Shown in pieces: positions 1 to 10,006 of a stretch of 64,000 bases of DNA. Under the pieces are notes generated by a model that had not been told where the DNA came from, did not search any database, and saw only the letters and a program-made list of their open reading frames with translations. The position numbers and the translations under genes were made by a program. How positions within the stretch are numbered: position 1 is the first letter of the stretch; the number at the start of each line of letters is the position of its first letter. Source of the DNA: Meandrina meandrites (Eukaryota > Cnidaria > Anthozoa > Scleractinia > Meandrinidae). The stretch spans positions 17,892,496-17,956,495 of the forward strand of contig OY855904.1 in NCBI GenBank assembly GCA_963693305.1, given 5' to 3'.

Positions 1-54
1 AACTGTGCCTAAATGTACTGTGCCCTTGGGCGAGATACGATTATGAGAGCGCGA

Positions 55-432
55 TACACGGTGGCCTAACGGTTAGCGCGCTCATGGACTTTGGATCAAA
101 TGGTCCAGGTTCAAGCCATGGCTGGGGTCACTCTATTGTGTTCATAGTGCCTTTCTCCACCCAGGTGTATAATTAAATGGGCACTGCAAAATTCTGGTTA
201 CAAGCCCTACATGTCACCCAGCAGAGGGGGGGCTTATATCGGGGTTGGGGGGGGGGGGGTTAGGGCCTTTAACCATTTTTTTTTGTTTCAGGTAGATGGG
301 CCTATAACCAGGGGTGCTTATAAGTGGAAGGGGGGCTTATAAACGGCATTTTATGGTACTCCTTGTCACTTAATGCTGCAGAAACTGGGATAAGCTCTGG
401 CAGTATGTGCCACTTGGCTCAAGAGAGAGAGA
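55..432 (+). repeat. tRNA-derived SINE, interrupted
   Basis: The head resembles a tRNA gene, with an A-box-like TGGCCTAACGG near 62-72 and a B-box-like GGTTCAAGCC near 108-117. The body (about 150-180, 'ccacccaggtgtata') and the 3' part (about 385-425, 'gggataagct') match the SINE copies at 47868-48168 and 52327-52540. The middle of the body, about 200-365, is replaced by G-rich sequence with two GGGGGGCTTATA repeats, so another element or a rearrangement sits inside it. The boundaries are approximate. Confidence 0.75.
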
Positions 433-473
433 GCTCTTGTTTTCCTCTTTGACTTTTCTTTTTTTCCTATCAG

Positions 474-687
474 GTTTCAGCTGACTGATCATCTCGAGAA
501 AACCCTGTTCTGTTTGGTCCAGTTCCTTGTTGGTTATTTTTTGATGCTGGTGGCCATGACATACAATGTTTGGTTGTTTTTGTCTGTTATCATTGGTTGT
601 GGTATAGGCTATTTTCTAGCAACACCTGGCTTAGAGTATTATTTTGATCAGCGCAGAAAAGCTGCCAGTAAGGTCTTAGCTATATAG
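474..687 (+). CDS. SLC31 copper transporter, terminal exon (partial gene)
   Basis: This is the last exon of a Ctr-family copper importer or low-affinity copper transporter. The polypyrimidine tract and CAG at 471-473 give a phase-2 acceptor, the same phase as the last intron of the SLC31 gene at 55118-59602. The exon encodes 71 residues up to TAG at 685-687. It covers membrane segments 2 and 3 of the three-helix family: MLVAM fits the MxxxM motif of TM2 and GCGIG fits the GxxxG packing motif of TM3. The short tail ends KVLAI and lacks the HCH seen in vertebrate CTR1. The 'TYNVWLF' stretch and short tail suggest an SLC31A2-like paralogue, but this is tentative. The upstream exons lie left of the window. 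Confidence 0.85.
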
Positions 688-1655
688 GGTCAACTGATTA
701 TACATTGTATGCATGAAAATCAATCAACTGATAGTGCTGGTTTGGATGAGTAATAATATATGAGTACATTGATTTAATTAAAACAAATTTAGTATGGAAA
801 AAATGCTGGAAGCATAGATTGAAATAATATAAGACTTTTAAGAAATACTGCTTTTGGTGTGGCTGCTATAGAACGTTTTGAATTGATGTGACAGGTGGGA
901 AAATTAAAAAGGATTGCATCTGCTAGTATAATTTTAATTACATTTAGTGCTCCATATATTAACTCAGCTTGTTATATGGCAAGGCAGTCTTGTGGTAAAT
1001 CCAAGCATTGTGACTGGTTCTTTCAGGATTTTGCCCTGCAGACTCTTTCCATGGAAACGGTCATAATCCAACTGTATTGTTTGTTTTCAAAAACTGGCAA
1101 ATTGAAAATTTGCAGTTGAAATGCGTGATATAACAAACTACTTACTAACCTAGCTTGCTTGAGCCGCACTGGGGAATATGGACACTTGGTTGTTTTTGTA
1201 CAGGCCTTGCTGCACTCAGTTCATACCGCCACAGCCTCAGGCCAATATTGCCCAGTATGGCCCTCACCCTCAGTTAGTAAGAGGTTTTTGGGAGTAGTCA
1301 GTCTAATAACTACAAGATGAAGTAAGAGAAACATGCAGTGATGTAGTGGAGAAATATCATGCTGAAATATTTGGTATTTCATTACATGATTGATGCTGTA
1401 GCATAAATTTGCCAGTGGAACAGCACTTGGAGCACATGAGGTGTCTGTGACTGTTATCATGCCAGTTGTAATTTAACACCCCTTATTAAATCAGTAATTT
1501 TTTTCACACCGAGAACATTCTCCTGGACAACTTTAATGGTGGTCAAAGTTATGGATTGAAATAGCCCATAAGTAGTACCAAATTAATACTATGATTGTTA
1601 GAATTATGGCAGCTACCATTCCTGTCACTCATATATCACTATATGGGAGCCACTG
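688..1655. other. Non-coding gap after the SLC31 exon
   Basis: This is probably 3' UTR and intergenic sequence. The short open frames here show no domain, no codon pattern and no partner exons. No canonical AATAAA could be assigned with confidence. Confidence 0.4.
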
Positions 1656-2085
1656 CCCAGGGGGGTACTTGAAGTATACATGACGGGGGGGTCCGACGTA
1701 TTTTTTTGGGTTGAAAATTTACACGCTCGGTATTTTTTTGGGTCAAGAGATCTGCCACTATTTTTTTAGGTCTTAAAAAATATGCGTATTGTTTTGGGTC
1801 TTATCTCTAAGCGAACTTTTCGTTTCGCGTTTTCATTGCAATCAGTGGATCAGAAAAATATTCATTCGAACCTTTTTAGCGACATGTGTTCCAGAAAAAC
1901 TGTTAATATTAAGAAGACAATACAATGTACATTGAGGTATTTAAGTCTTGTATTTTTTGGGGTTGGAAATTTTGATGCCAGGTATTTTTTTGGGTCTAAA
2001 ATTTCAGTCTTGCGTATTTTTTTGGGTTTCCAATAAGAAGCTCTGTCGGACCCCCCGTCATGTATACTTCGAGTACCCCCCCGGG
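1656..2085. mobile_element. hAT-like MITE, 430 bp, with 8-bp target duplication
   Basis: The ends are imperfect inverted repeats of about 38 bp, starting CCCAGGGGGGTACT on the left and CCCGGGGGGGTACT when the right end is reversed. They are flanked by the direct repeat AGCCACTG at 1648-1655 and 2086-2093. The 8-bp duplication fits hAT elements. The interior carries several degenerate copies of TATTTTTTTGGGT. No transposase is present. Short open frames inside are by-products. Confidence 0.8.
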
Positions 2086-3804
2086 AGCCACTGTCCCCCT
2101 CCCCTCCACTGTATGTTAATAGAATGTAGAATAGTATTATAGAAGTATAATATTCACCTCCATAAGGTGATAAATTTGGCCACCAAAAGATGTGTGTGAT
2201 TAAGAATATTCAAGCATATCCAACTATCTTGAAAGATGTTATTTAAAAAATATAATTTTTTCAATCATATTATAATAACTTGATCATAATGAACTATTTT
2301 ATTATTGTGATGTACAGTCACAGTTATTTTATTAAAACAAAAACAAAACAAAAAAACAAAGCAAAGCAATTTACCTAAATACAAAGATTTTCAAACTGAG
2401 AGAACATAACTTAATGCTTGTATATATGAACCTTAAAAGTATGTTGCTGCTGAGAATGAGAGATAAGTTGTATATAGTACAAGGTAATAAGAAGGACTGC
2501 TATTATTATTATTAAAAAATTGTTATATGTATACTAGCCATGGTCACTTCTGAGTCAGAAATCAAGAGTACTAGACAGTTTATCTCACCACTCAGTTCAG
2601 GAAGGTTTGGTCGACTGTGCACCCGCATTTGGTGCTTGGACCTTTAGGGTCATTTGGGTAACCAAAATCACCTAAATTTGCTGTTTATGTTATCTTTAAA
2701 CTTCAAACAAACTCTATATCTACATGTAACTAACAGGCAGAAATTACATATCCCCCATTAGTATATACCACACAAGTGAATGCTTTCCGCACACGCTGAT
2801 TGGTTAACTCGGAGGTGATTAGCAAAGTACTATTCACCTCCAAGCAGCCGAAGAGAAACAAAATGGCTTTGCATGTCGCTTGGGTACCGAAAGTAATGTT
2901 TTGGTCTGCTAATTATTAAGCTTGTGTGGTATATACTGAAACAATTATTCACCTCAGTGTCGGTGAAAGCTGTGGATATTACCTCACCCCTTCGCGGCTT
3001 GTTAAATATCCACCACTATTCACCTCCACTTCAGTGAATAATGGTCAATTATTTGAAAAAACTAGCCATGCTATTGAAATTCCTGAGTTTTGATTAGCTC
3101 ATATACCATGGGCCACAAATATGGTAGGTGTATGCATCACCTAGAACAGCCAGGGAACTCAACCAATTTCCAGTGATATGAGGGTATAAATTTATATGTT
3201 GCAATAAATGACCTGTAGTTAAGTTTGCTCACACCTTACTTAAACTGAAAATGCTCAGACAGATAAATTTTGGGGCAAAAAAGTTGTCTGAAATTTTTCT
3301 ACCCAAAGAAAATGTAGTAGGAACAATTTTCAAACCAGACAATTAATTTGTCATAATCATGTTTCTAGTCAATCACCCAAGACCTCCTGGTTTGTTTGTT
3401 TTTTTTTTTTTGCAAGTTAATAATCTTGATCAGAAAAAATAGAAACTCACTGGAGATTTGGCCAAAATCTCCTGTTTTTTTTTTTTTTTCATGGGTCTTC
3501 AGATTTTTCATTATCGGACGTTGGTAGGTCTGCAAATGTGCATTAAAAAACTGATCACATAGCAGCCTACTAACATTATTGTTTGCCACCGTTTACTCAT
3601 CATCGATATTTTGAACTACAAACCCTGTAAACTCGGGGGTGGAAGCGGAATCATTGGACTTTGGATATTCATGATTCCTGTCTTGTTTTGCCTCAATGAT
3701 TCGTCATTTAAAAATTTCATTCGATATTCATGATTCATTTGTCATTGTTTTCATCCAGTTTTGAAAATAACTTCACTATATGTAACAGACCTAATCACAG
3801 TCAA
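1682..3804. repeat. Tandem duplication, copy 1 (about 2.1 kb)
   Basis: This block is repeated head to tail at 3805-5966 with only scattered differences. It starts inside the left inverted repeat of the MITE at 1656 and ends inside another MITE at the sequence 'cagtcaa'. It contains no recognisable gene. A fragment near 3055-3115 is the reverse of the dispersed repeat found at 54510 and 61597. Confidence 0.9.
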
Positions 3805-5966
3805 GACGGGGGGGTCCGACGTATTTTTTTGGGTTGAAAATTTACACGCTCGGTATTTTTTTGGGTCAAGAGATCTGCCACTATTTTTTTAGGTCTTAAA
3901 AAATACGCGTATTGTTTTGGGTCTTATCTCTAAGCGAACTTTTCGTTTCGCGTTTTCGTTGCAATCAGTGGATCAGAAAAATATTCATTCGAACCTTTTT
4001 AGCGACATGTGTTCCAGAAAAACTGTTAATATTAAGAAGACAATACAATGTACATTGAGGTATTTAAGTCTTGTATTTTTTGGGGTTGGAAATTTTGATG
4101 CCAGGTATTTTTTTGGGTCTAAAATTTCAGTCTTGCGTATTTTTTTGGGTTTCCAATAAGAAGCTCTGTCGGACCCCCCGTCATGTATACTTCGAGTACC
4201 CCCCCGGGAGCCACTGTCCCCCTCCCCTCCACTGTATGTTAATAGAATGTAGAATAGTATTATAGAAGTATAATATTCACCTCCATAAGGTGATAAATTT
4301 GGCCACCAAAAGATGTGTGTGTGATTAAGAATATTCAAGCATATCCAACTATCTTGAAAGATGTTATTTAAAAAATATAATTTTTTCAATCATAATTTAG
4401 TAACTTGATCATAATAATTATTTTTCAATCATATTATAATAACTTGATCATAATGAACTATTTTATTATTGTGATGTACAGTCACAGTTATTTTATTAAA
4501 ACAAAAACAAAACAAAAAAACAAAGCAAAGCAATTTACCTAAATACAAAGATTTTCAAACTGAGAGAACATAACTTAATGCTTATATATATGAACCTTGA
4601 AAGTATGTTGCTGCTGAGAATGAGAGATAAGTTGTATATAGTACAAGGTAAATAAGAAGGACTGCTATTATTATTATTAAAAAATTGTTATATGTATACT
4701 AGCCATGGTCACTTCTGAGTCAGAAGTCAAGAGTACTAGACAGTTTATCTCACCACTCAGTTCAGAAAGGTTTGGTCGACTGTGCACCCGCATTTGGTGC
4801 TTGGACCTTTAGGGTCATTTGGGTAACCAAAATCACCTAAATTTGCTGTTTATGTTATCTTTAAACTTCAAACAAACTCTATATCTACATGTAACTAACA
4901 GGCAGAAATTACATATCCCCCATTAGTATATACCACACAAGTGAATGCTTTCCGCACACGCTGATTGGTTAACTCGGAGGTGATTAGCAAAGTACTATTC
5001 ACCTCCAAGCAGCCGAAGAGAAACAAAATGGCTTTGCGTGTCGCTTGGGTACCGAAAGTAATGTTTTGGTCTGCTAATTATTAAGCTTGTGTGGTATATA
5101 CTGAAACAATTATTCACCTCAGTGTCGGTGAAAGCTGTGGATATTACCTCACCCCTTCGCGGCTTGTTAAATATCCACCACTATTCACCTCCACTTCAGT
5201 GAATAATGGTCAATTATTTGAAAAAACTAGCCATGCTATTGAAATTCCTGAGTTTTGATTAGCTCATATACCATGGGCCACAAATATGGTAGGTGTATGC
5301 ATCACCTAGAACAGCCAGGGAACTCGACCAATTTCCAGTGATATGAGGGTATAAATTTATATGTTGCAATAAATGACCTGTAGTTAAGTTTGCTCACACC
5401 TTACTTAAACTGAAAATGCTCAGACAGATAAATTTTGGGGCAAAAAAGTTGTCTGAAATTTTTCTACCCAAAGAAAATGTAGTAGGAACAATTTTCAAAC
5501 CAGACAATTAATTTGTCATAATCATGTTTCTAGTCAATCACCCAAGACCTCCTGGTTTGTTTGTTTTTTTTTTTTGCAAGTTAATAATCTTGATTGGAAA
5601 AAATAGAAACTCACTGGAGATTTGGCCAAAATCTCCTGTTTTTTTTTTTTCATGGGTCTCCAGATTTTTCATTATCGGACGTTGGTAGGTCTGCAAATGT
5701 GCATTAAAAAACTGATCACATAGCAGCCTACTAACATTATTGTTTGCCACCGTTTACTCATCATCGATATTTTAAACTACAAACCCTGTAAACTCGGGGG
5801 TGGAAGCGGAATCATTGGACTTTGGATATTCATGATTCCTGTCTTGTTTTGCCTCAATGATTCGTCATTTAAAAATTTCATTCGACATTCATGATTCATT
5901 TGTCATTGTTTTCATCCAGTTTTGAAAATAACTTCACTATATGTAACAGACCTAATCACAGTCAAG
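3805..5966. repeat. Tandem duplication, copy 2 (about 2.16 kb)
   Basis: This is a direct copy of 1682-3804. The offset is 2123 bp at the start and 2161 bp at the end, because about 40 bp near 4395-4440 is locally re-duplicated (AT-rich 'tcaatcata...taacttgatcataat'). The 5' end holds a MITE copy (3805-4208) that lacks its outer left terminus, as expected if the duplication breakpoint lay inside that terminus. Confidence 0.9.
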
Positions 5967-6685
5967 TTGATAGGTAAGGAAGGGATGAAGATTTGAAAAG
6001 CGTTATCAGTGTTTTCCTGTAGAGGGGTCTGGGGGCATGCTCCCCCAGAAAATATTGAACAGTAGACGCTCGGAAATGCTATTTTCGGCTATTTTTCTGA
6101 TATAGCTGTTAAAGGGGCACTGTCACGAGCATGCCTTCAAAAATTCAACAGCCCAAAAACATGTTTACACCATTGAAAACCTGTTAACAGTGGTCAGCTT
6201 TTCTTAAAATTACTATACCAGTGTACTGAAGCTAGATGTAGAGTGATATAATTGGGATACCATCGGGAGCTTTAAATCTCAACTTGAAAAAGTCAGCCTG
6301 ACTTTTTCAAGTTCTGTCCTTGTGGTTTGGAAAAATTTGTGAAAACTATTTACGGTCACCCTCTTCTTTAAACAATTTACTAGATATCCTTCCCTTTATG
6401 TTCTAGGAGCATTTCCTGCATGGTTGAAACTACTTAGTCGTAATTTTGGTGCCGTTTTACTGAAAAAGCCAAAAAATGTCCGTGACAGTGTCCCTTTAAG
6501 AAGTTTTCAGTGTAGATTGTGTTCTATATGCACACGCCTACAATATCGATGGAAGCATATTCATTTGTTATTCATGATTCTTTTACCCATCTCTCGTTAT
6601 TCATGATTCCCAAGTTTTAAACACGAAGATTCATGATTCCTACCAATTTTACAGCTATGATTCATGATTCCGCTTCCACCCCCGA
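5794..6685. mobile_element. hAT-like MITE with ATTCATGATTC repeats, host of a nested element
   Basis: Perfect inverted ends begin TCGGGGGTGGAAGCGGAATC at 5794, with the reverse complement ending at 6685. They are flanked by the 8-bp direct repeat CTGTAAAC at 5786-5793 and 6686-6693. Both ends are followed by repeats of ATTCATGATTC. A second MITE (6109-6500) is nested inside. A truncated left end of the same element is at 3633-3804, cut by the tandem-duplication junction. Confidence 0.85.
6109..6500. mobile_element. Nested piggyBac-like MITE with TTAA ends
   Basis: Inverted ends read TTAAAGGGGCACTGTCACG on the left and TTAAAGGGACACTGTCACG when the right end is reversed. The TTAA at both ends suggests a piggyBac-type target. 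In the centre, 6281-6296 and 6298-6313 form a perfect 16-bp inverted repeat with a one-base spacer. There is no transposase. The open frame at 6424-6606 runs across the right end and is not a gene. Confidence 0.7.
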
Positions 6686-6693
6686 CTGTAAAC

Positions 6694-7300
6694 CATGCTA
6701 AATTACGTGCGCCAATTTTTCATAATCAGGGTAGTTTTCTACAGGCTGTATCTCTGTATTTCTGACACAAGTTACTCATTATCCGACCTCAGTAAAAATT
6801 TTAGAAAAATCTGACGACTAGAAAATTTTCGCGCGAACGTTTATAGCCAGTCTGCAAACACCGTTTACATTTGAATAGTGAAGCTTATACGACTAAGTAC
6901 TAAGGTAAGTACTAAGGAAAATCTAATCATAAGCAAATAAAAACTGGAAGAACTTCAGACCAATTAGACGTGTTCCAAAACATTTATGTGGCCGATGTGG
7001 CCAACACTCACAAGAATCTGGAGCCGAGTGGTCAGCGGTCTTGTTTCGATTTCCGATGATAAAGGCGGAAGTTGCAGTTCACAAGGCAGGAAGAACGTTT
7101 TAATTTAACTCGTATTCTCTATTTCATTTTTTCCCTATAATGTATGATTTCGAAACTAAGTTATGTAGGGATTCAGTACAGGGACGAGAATGAGAGTTTT
7201 TGTTCACTTATGTTACGGATAATCCGAAGTTTGAGCGCAACATCAGCGACATTGGGGCATCGAATATATCTATGTATAAAACTCTGGGAAACTGACAAGC
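6694..7300. other. Upstream flank of the ankyrin-cGLR gene
   Basis: This 600-bp stretch should hold the promoter and 5' leader of the gene starting at 7301. No TATA box, initiator or upstream exon could be fixed by eye. The 66-residue frame at 7144-7344 overlaps the gene in another frame and is not supported. Confidence 0.3.
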
Positions 7301-10006
7301 ATGGAAAAGTACTCTTATCACGAAATAAGAGACCTTTTAAATGACGGGTCACTGGTAGATATACAAAAGGTTTCTGAAGACATTGGACTGAACACCGTTG
7401 TCAGACAAGATAAGTGGACCTTACTTCATGCAGCATCTGCCACAAATAGACCAGATGTAGCGCAATACCTCATTAATGAGGGAAGCGATGTGAATGTGCT
7501 TGACAAAGAGGGCAAGTCTCCGTTATACTATTGTCAATCTGTGGAGGTAGCCAAAATGATGGTTGATGCCGGTGCTGAAGTGAATCACCCAAGCATACTA
7601 GGCAAGACACCTTTACACTATGCATGCATATCAAACGCTTCCCCTCCGGTAGTGGAACTCCTTCTACAGTCTGGAGCGCGAGTAAATGCTGAGGACAAGT
7701 TTGGTAATACACCTTTCTTGAATGCTTGTGACATGGCCTATGGCTGTATAGATGAAGAAGAGTTTGCAAACAACCTGCCAAAGATAAATATTCTTATTGA
7801 ACACGGAGCTGATGTTCACCACAACAATTCAAAAGGTGAAAACGGGTTGCATGTCTGCAGTCGATATCACACTTACGAAATTGTTGAAATCCTGCTTATA
7901 CATGGTGTAGAGGTCAATGCCCTGATCGAGAAACATCAGACACCCTTGGCAATGGCTTGTTTCCCGGACGCTTCTGCACTTAATAGGCAGAAAGGAATCT
8001 TGACAACCCTGGAAGTCCTGCTGGGTCATGGTGCAGATCCGATGATACCAGATGATCAATTGTTAACGCCACTACACTTGTTGATGTTTCATCACTGCGA
8101 TTCCATATCGGAAACTGATATTGCATCAGTTATCGATGTTTTACTAAAACGTGGAGCTTCTCTGAATGCTCGAGATAACATGCTTCGTACTCCAATGCAT
8201 TATGCAAGTTACGCAGCTGCCCATGGAAACTGGCCAGGAATACTGGAGGCTCTGGTGTCACTGGGAGGAGACATCAACTTGCAAGACGTGGAAGGGTTTA
8301 CACCTGTTCATGTCACTGCAACACGTGGTCCCAGTCGCTTCTCGACATCCCTGTGGCCATGGGATTGCATCGATGGAACTGAGAATGTGGTACAAGAGAT
8401 CAATTGGGATTGTGCTCGAAAACATGGAGTAACACTGGCCCACATGGTTTTAGCTAACAAAGGACTTCACCTTCAAGGGTCTGATGTTCCATGGAACATG
8501 GATGCACGAGACGAGTTTATGTCCACGCCGATGCATTATGCAGAATTTTCAAATAACACCCTTACAACTTGGTTTTTGAAAGCGCCCTTGACAACGGCCG
8601 ACGTCACATTAGAAGACTGTTTGGGTAAGAGTCCCATCGATTGGGCAGTATCTGCTCTTAACCAAGAAATGCTTGAGTTAATTGAAAATTATGGAAGAAC
8701 GTCGATTCCAGAAAAAGAGAAAACATTGCCAGACAGCTCATGTGGACTGTGCGCCCGTTTTGCCCACGAAGGTATCCATTATCGGCCCTATGAAAAGCAA
8801 CAAGAACCAATTACAGTGAATGTAGCAGACGTTCAAATCAACCCGGCGAGAAAGATGGAAGAATACGTGTCCCACGTTTTGCACACGCCGAGGATTGGAA
8901 AAGTACCTCCTCATGATGCAGAGGTGGTCCAGATACAACAGGAAACAGAAAATCTGATAAGAGAAATTCTTCAGAGGGTCAGTGACCAGGATCGTCGGTT
9001 CCGGTCGACAGTGGTGGTGGCGGGTAGTGTCCGTGAGAAAACCAAGGCCGGTCTACCCAATGAGTTCGACTTTATGTGCAGTCTCGAACACTTTAGCTCT
9101 TCTTGTAAAGTAATTGACCAAGGTGAATGTTCTCCTGGCTTTGTACGTGTGAAAGGAACTGACAACAGTGCAGACATTGAAGAATTCTTTGATGCCGACG
9201 GACACCTTGTACCATACTTGGTCAGATCCAAATTCGAGCAAATTGTGAGGTGCGTTATGTTTGATTCCAATTTGTGGAAATGTTGCCGGATCTGCTCCAA
9301 CTTCATACTTCCCAGCTCAAGCATAGGCATTGTCCATCCCAGTCCGTCAATCATCATTGAGCTCTGTTGGAATGGTCCGATCTACAAGAACATGGTATAC
9401 TCAATCGATTTGGTGCCTGTCATAGATGCGGGGGTGTTTTGGCCAAAGGGTGCAATCTCGTGCAGTCCTGTTTTGGAGAACATTCCAAAACAGTGTGTTT
9501 TTGCCATGACCATACCGCGCTTTGAACGTGGTGTTTTTGGCAATGAAGTAAGAATTTCCTTCTCTCTTATAGAGAGCGCAATATTTGACAGCATTCCTGA
9601 AGTTGTCAAGGATGCTTACATTGCTGCCAAAGCGTTTCGTGATGTTTGTCCAGCATTAGTGGACAGCAACGAGATATTCTACAGTAAAGAAGACAGTGAT
9701 GCCCAATCGTTAGTCCCCTCCTTTTGGCTCAAAATGGCTTTGTTCCATGAGTTACACAAACATGGCTCTGGTGACGAAAGCAGCTTAACCGTCTGGGTCA
9801 GACGAATTTACCAGAGAATATACCAGTACGTGTGTGAAGATGATGTGTTCCCATCATTTTTCATGCCACAGCAAGACTTTATTGCTTCCAAATTGAAAGG
9901 AAGTGAACTAAAGAGCCGCTTTGCAGCTGAGAAACTGGAAAAGAAGCTCACGGCTTGTAAGAAAATGTGTCAGATAATCCAACGCTTTTTATCAAGTGGC
10001 GACTGA
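7301..10006 (+). CDS. Ankyrin-repeat cGAS-like receptor (Mab-21 nucleotidyltransferase)
   Basis: A single exon encodes 901 residues. Residues about 37-470 hold roughly twelve ankyrin repeats with TPLH-type cores, for example at 101, 295 and 442. Residues about 520-895 form a cGAS/Mab-21 nucleotidyltransferase. A spine helix leads to G575-S576, then GSVREKTKAGLPNEFD with E588 and D590 as the first two metal ligands. The S-to-E spacing of 12 equals that of human cGAS. D703 in YSIDLVPVID is the third ligand. The helical lobe (about 805-870, PSFWLKMALFHELH) is complete. No H-C-C-C zinc thumb is visible after D703, as in zinc-less insect cGLRs. By family, the expected product is a cyclic dinucleotide or related signal made on ligand binding, with ankyrins as a sensing or partner-binding module; this is inference. 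The start at 7301 gives a sensible repeat cap. There are no introns, and the flanks are transposons. Confidence 0.88.
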   Translation: MEKYSYHEIRDLLNDGSLVDIQKVSEDIGLNTVVRQDKWTLLHAASATNRPDVAQYLINEGSDVNVLDKEGKSPLYYCQSVEVAKMMVDAGAEVNHPSILGKTPLHYACISNASPPVVELLLQSGARVNAEDKFGNTPFLNACDMAYGCIDEEEFANNLPKINILIEHGADVHHNNSKGENGLHVCSRYHTYEIVEILLIHGVEVNALIEKHQTPLAMACFPDASALNRQKGILTTLEVLLGHGADPMIPDDQLLTPLHLLMFHHCDSISETDIASVIDVLLKRGASLNARDNMLRTPMHYASYAAAHGNWPGILEALVSLGGDINLQDVEGFTPVHVTATRGPSRFSTSLWPWDCIDGTENVVQEINWDCARKHGVTLAHMVLANKGLHLQGSDVPWNMDARDEFMSTPMHYAEFSNNTLTTWFLKAPLTTADVTLEDCLGKSPIDWAVSALNQEMLELIENYGRTSIPEKEKTLPDSSCGLCARFAHEGIHYRPYEKQQEPITVNVADVQINPARKMEEYVSHVLHTPRIGKVPPHDAEVVQIQQETENLIREILQRVSDQDRRFRSTVVVAGSVREKTKAGLPNEFDFMCSLEHFSSSCKVIDQGECSPGFVRVKGTDNSADIEEFFDADGHLVPYLVRSKFEQIVRCVMFDSNLWKCCRICSNFILPSSSIGIVHPSPSIIIELCWNGPIYKNMVYSIDLVPVIDAGVFWPKGAISCSPVLENIPKQCVFAMTIPRFERGVFGNEVRISFSLIESAIFDSIPEVVKDAYIAAKAFRDVCPALVDSNEIFYSKEDSDAQSLVPSFWLKMALFHELHKHGSGDESSLTVWVRRIYQRIYQYVCEDDVFPSFFMPQQDFIASKLKGSELKSRFAAEKLEKKLTACKKMCQIIQRFLSSGD

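Noticed and set aside
1782..4389. Repeated frames of 64-134 codons at about 1782-2142 and 3917-4389
   Set aside because: They lie in the MITE and its duplicate; similarity reflects DNA duplication, not protein conservation.
3365..5750. Matching minus frames at 3365-3589 and 5538-5750
   Set aside because: Both copies of the tandem duplication; one differs by homopolymer length that shifts the frame, so it is not constrained.
7473..9609. Several minus-strand frames of 60-130 codons across the ankyrin-cGLR gene
   Set aside because: Antisense shadows of a long conserved coding frame.
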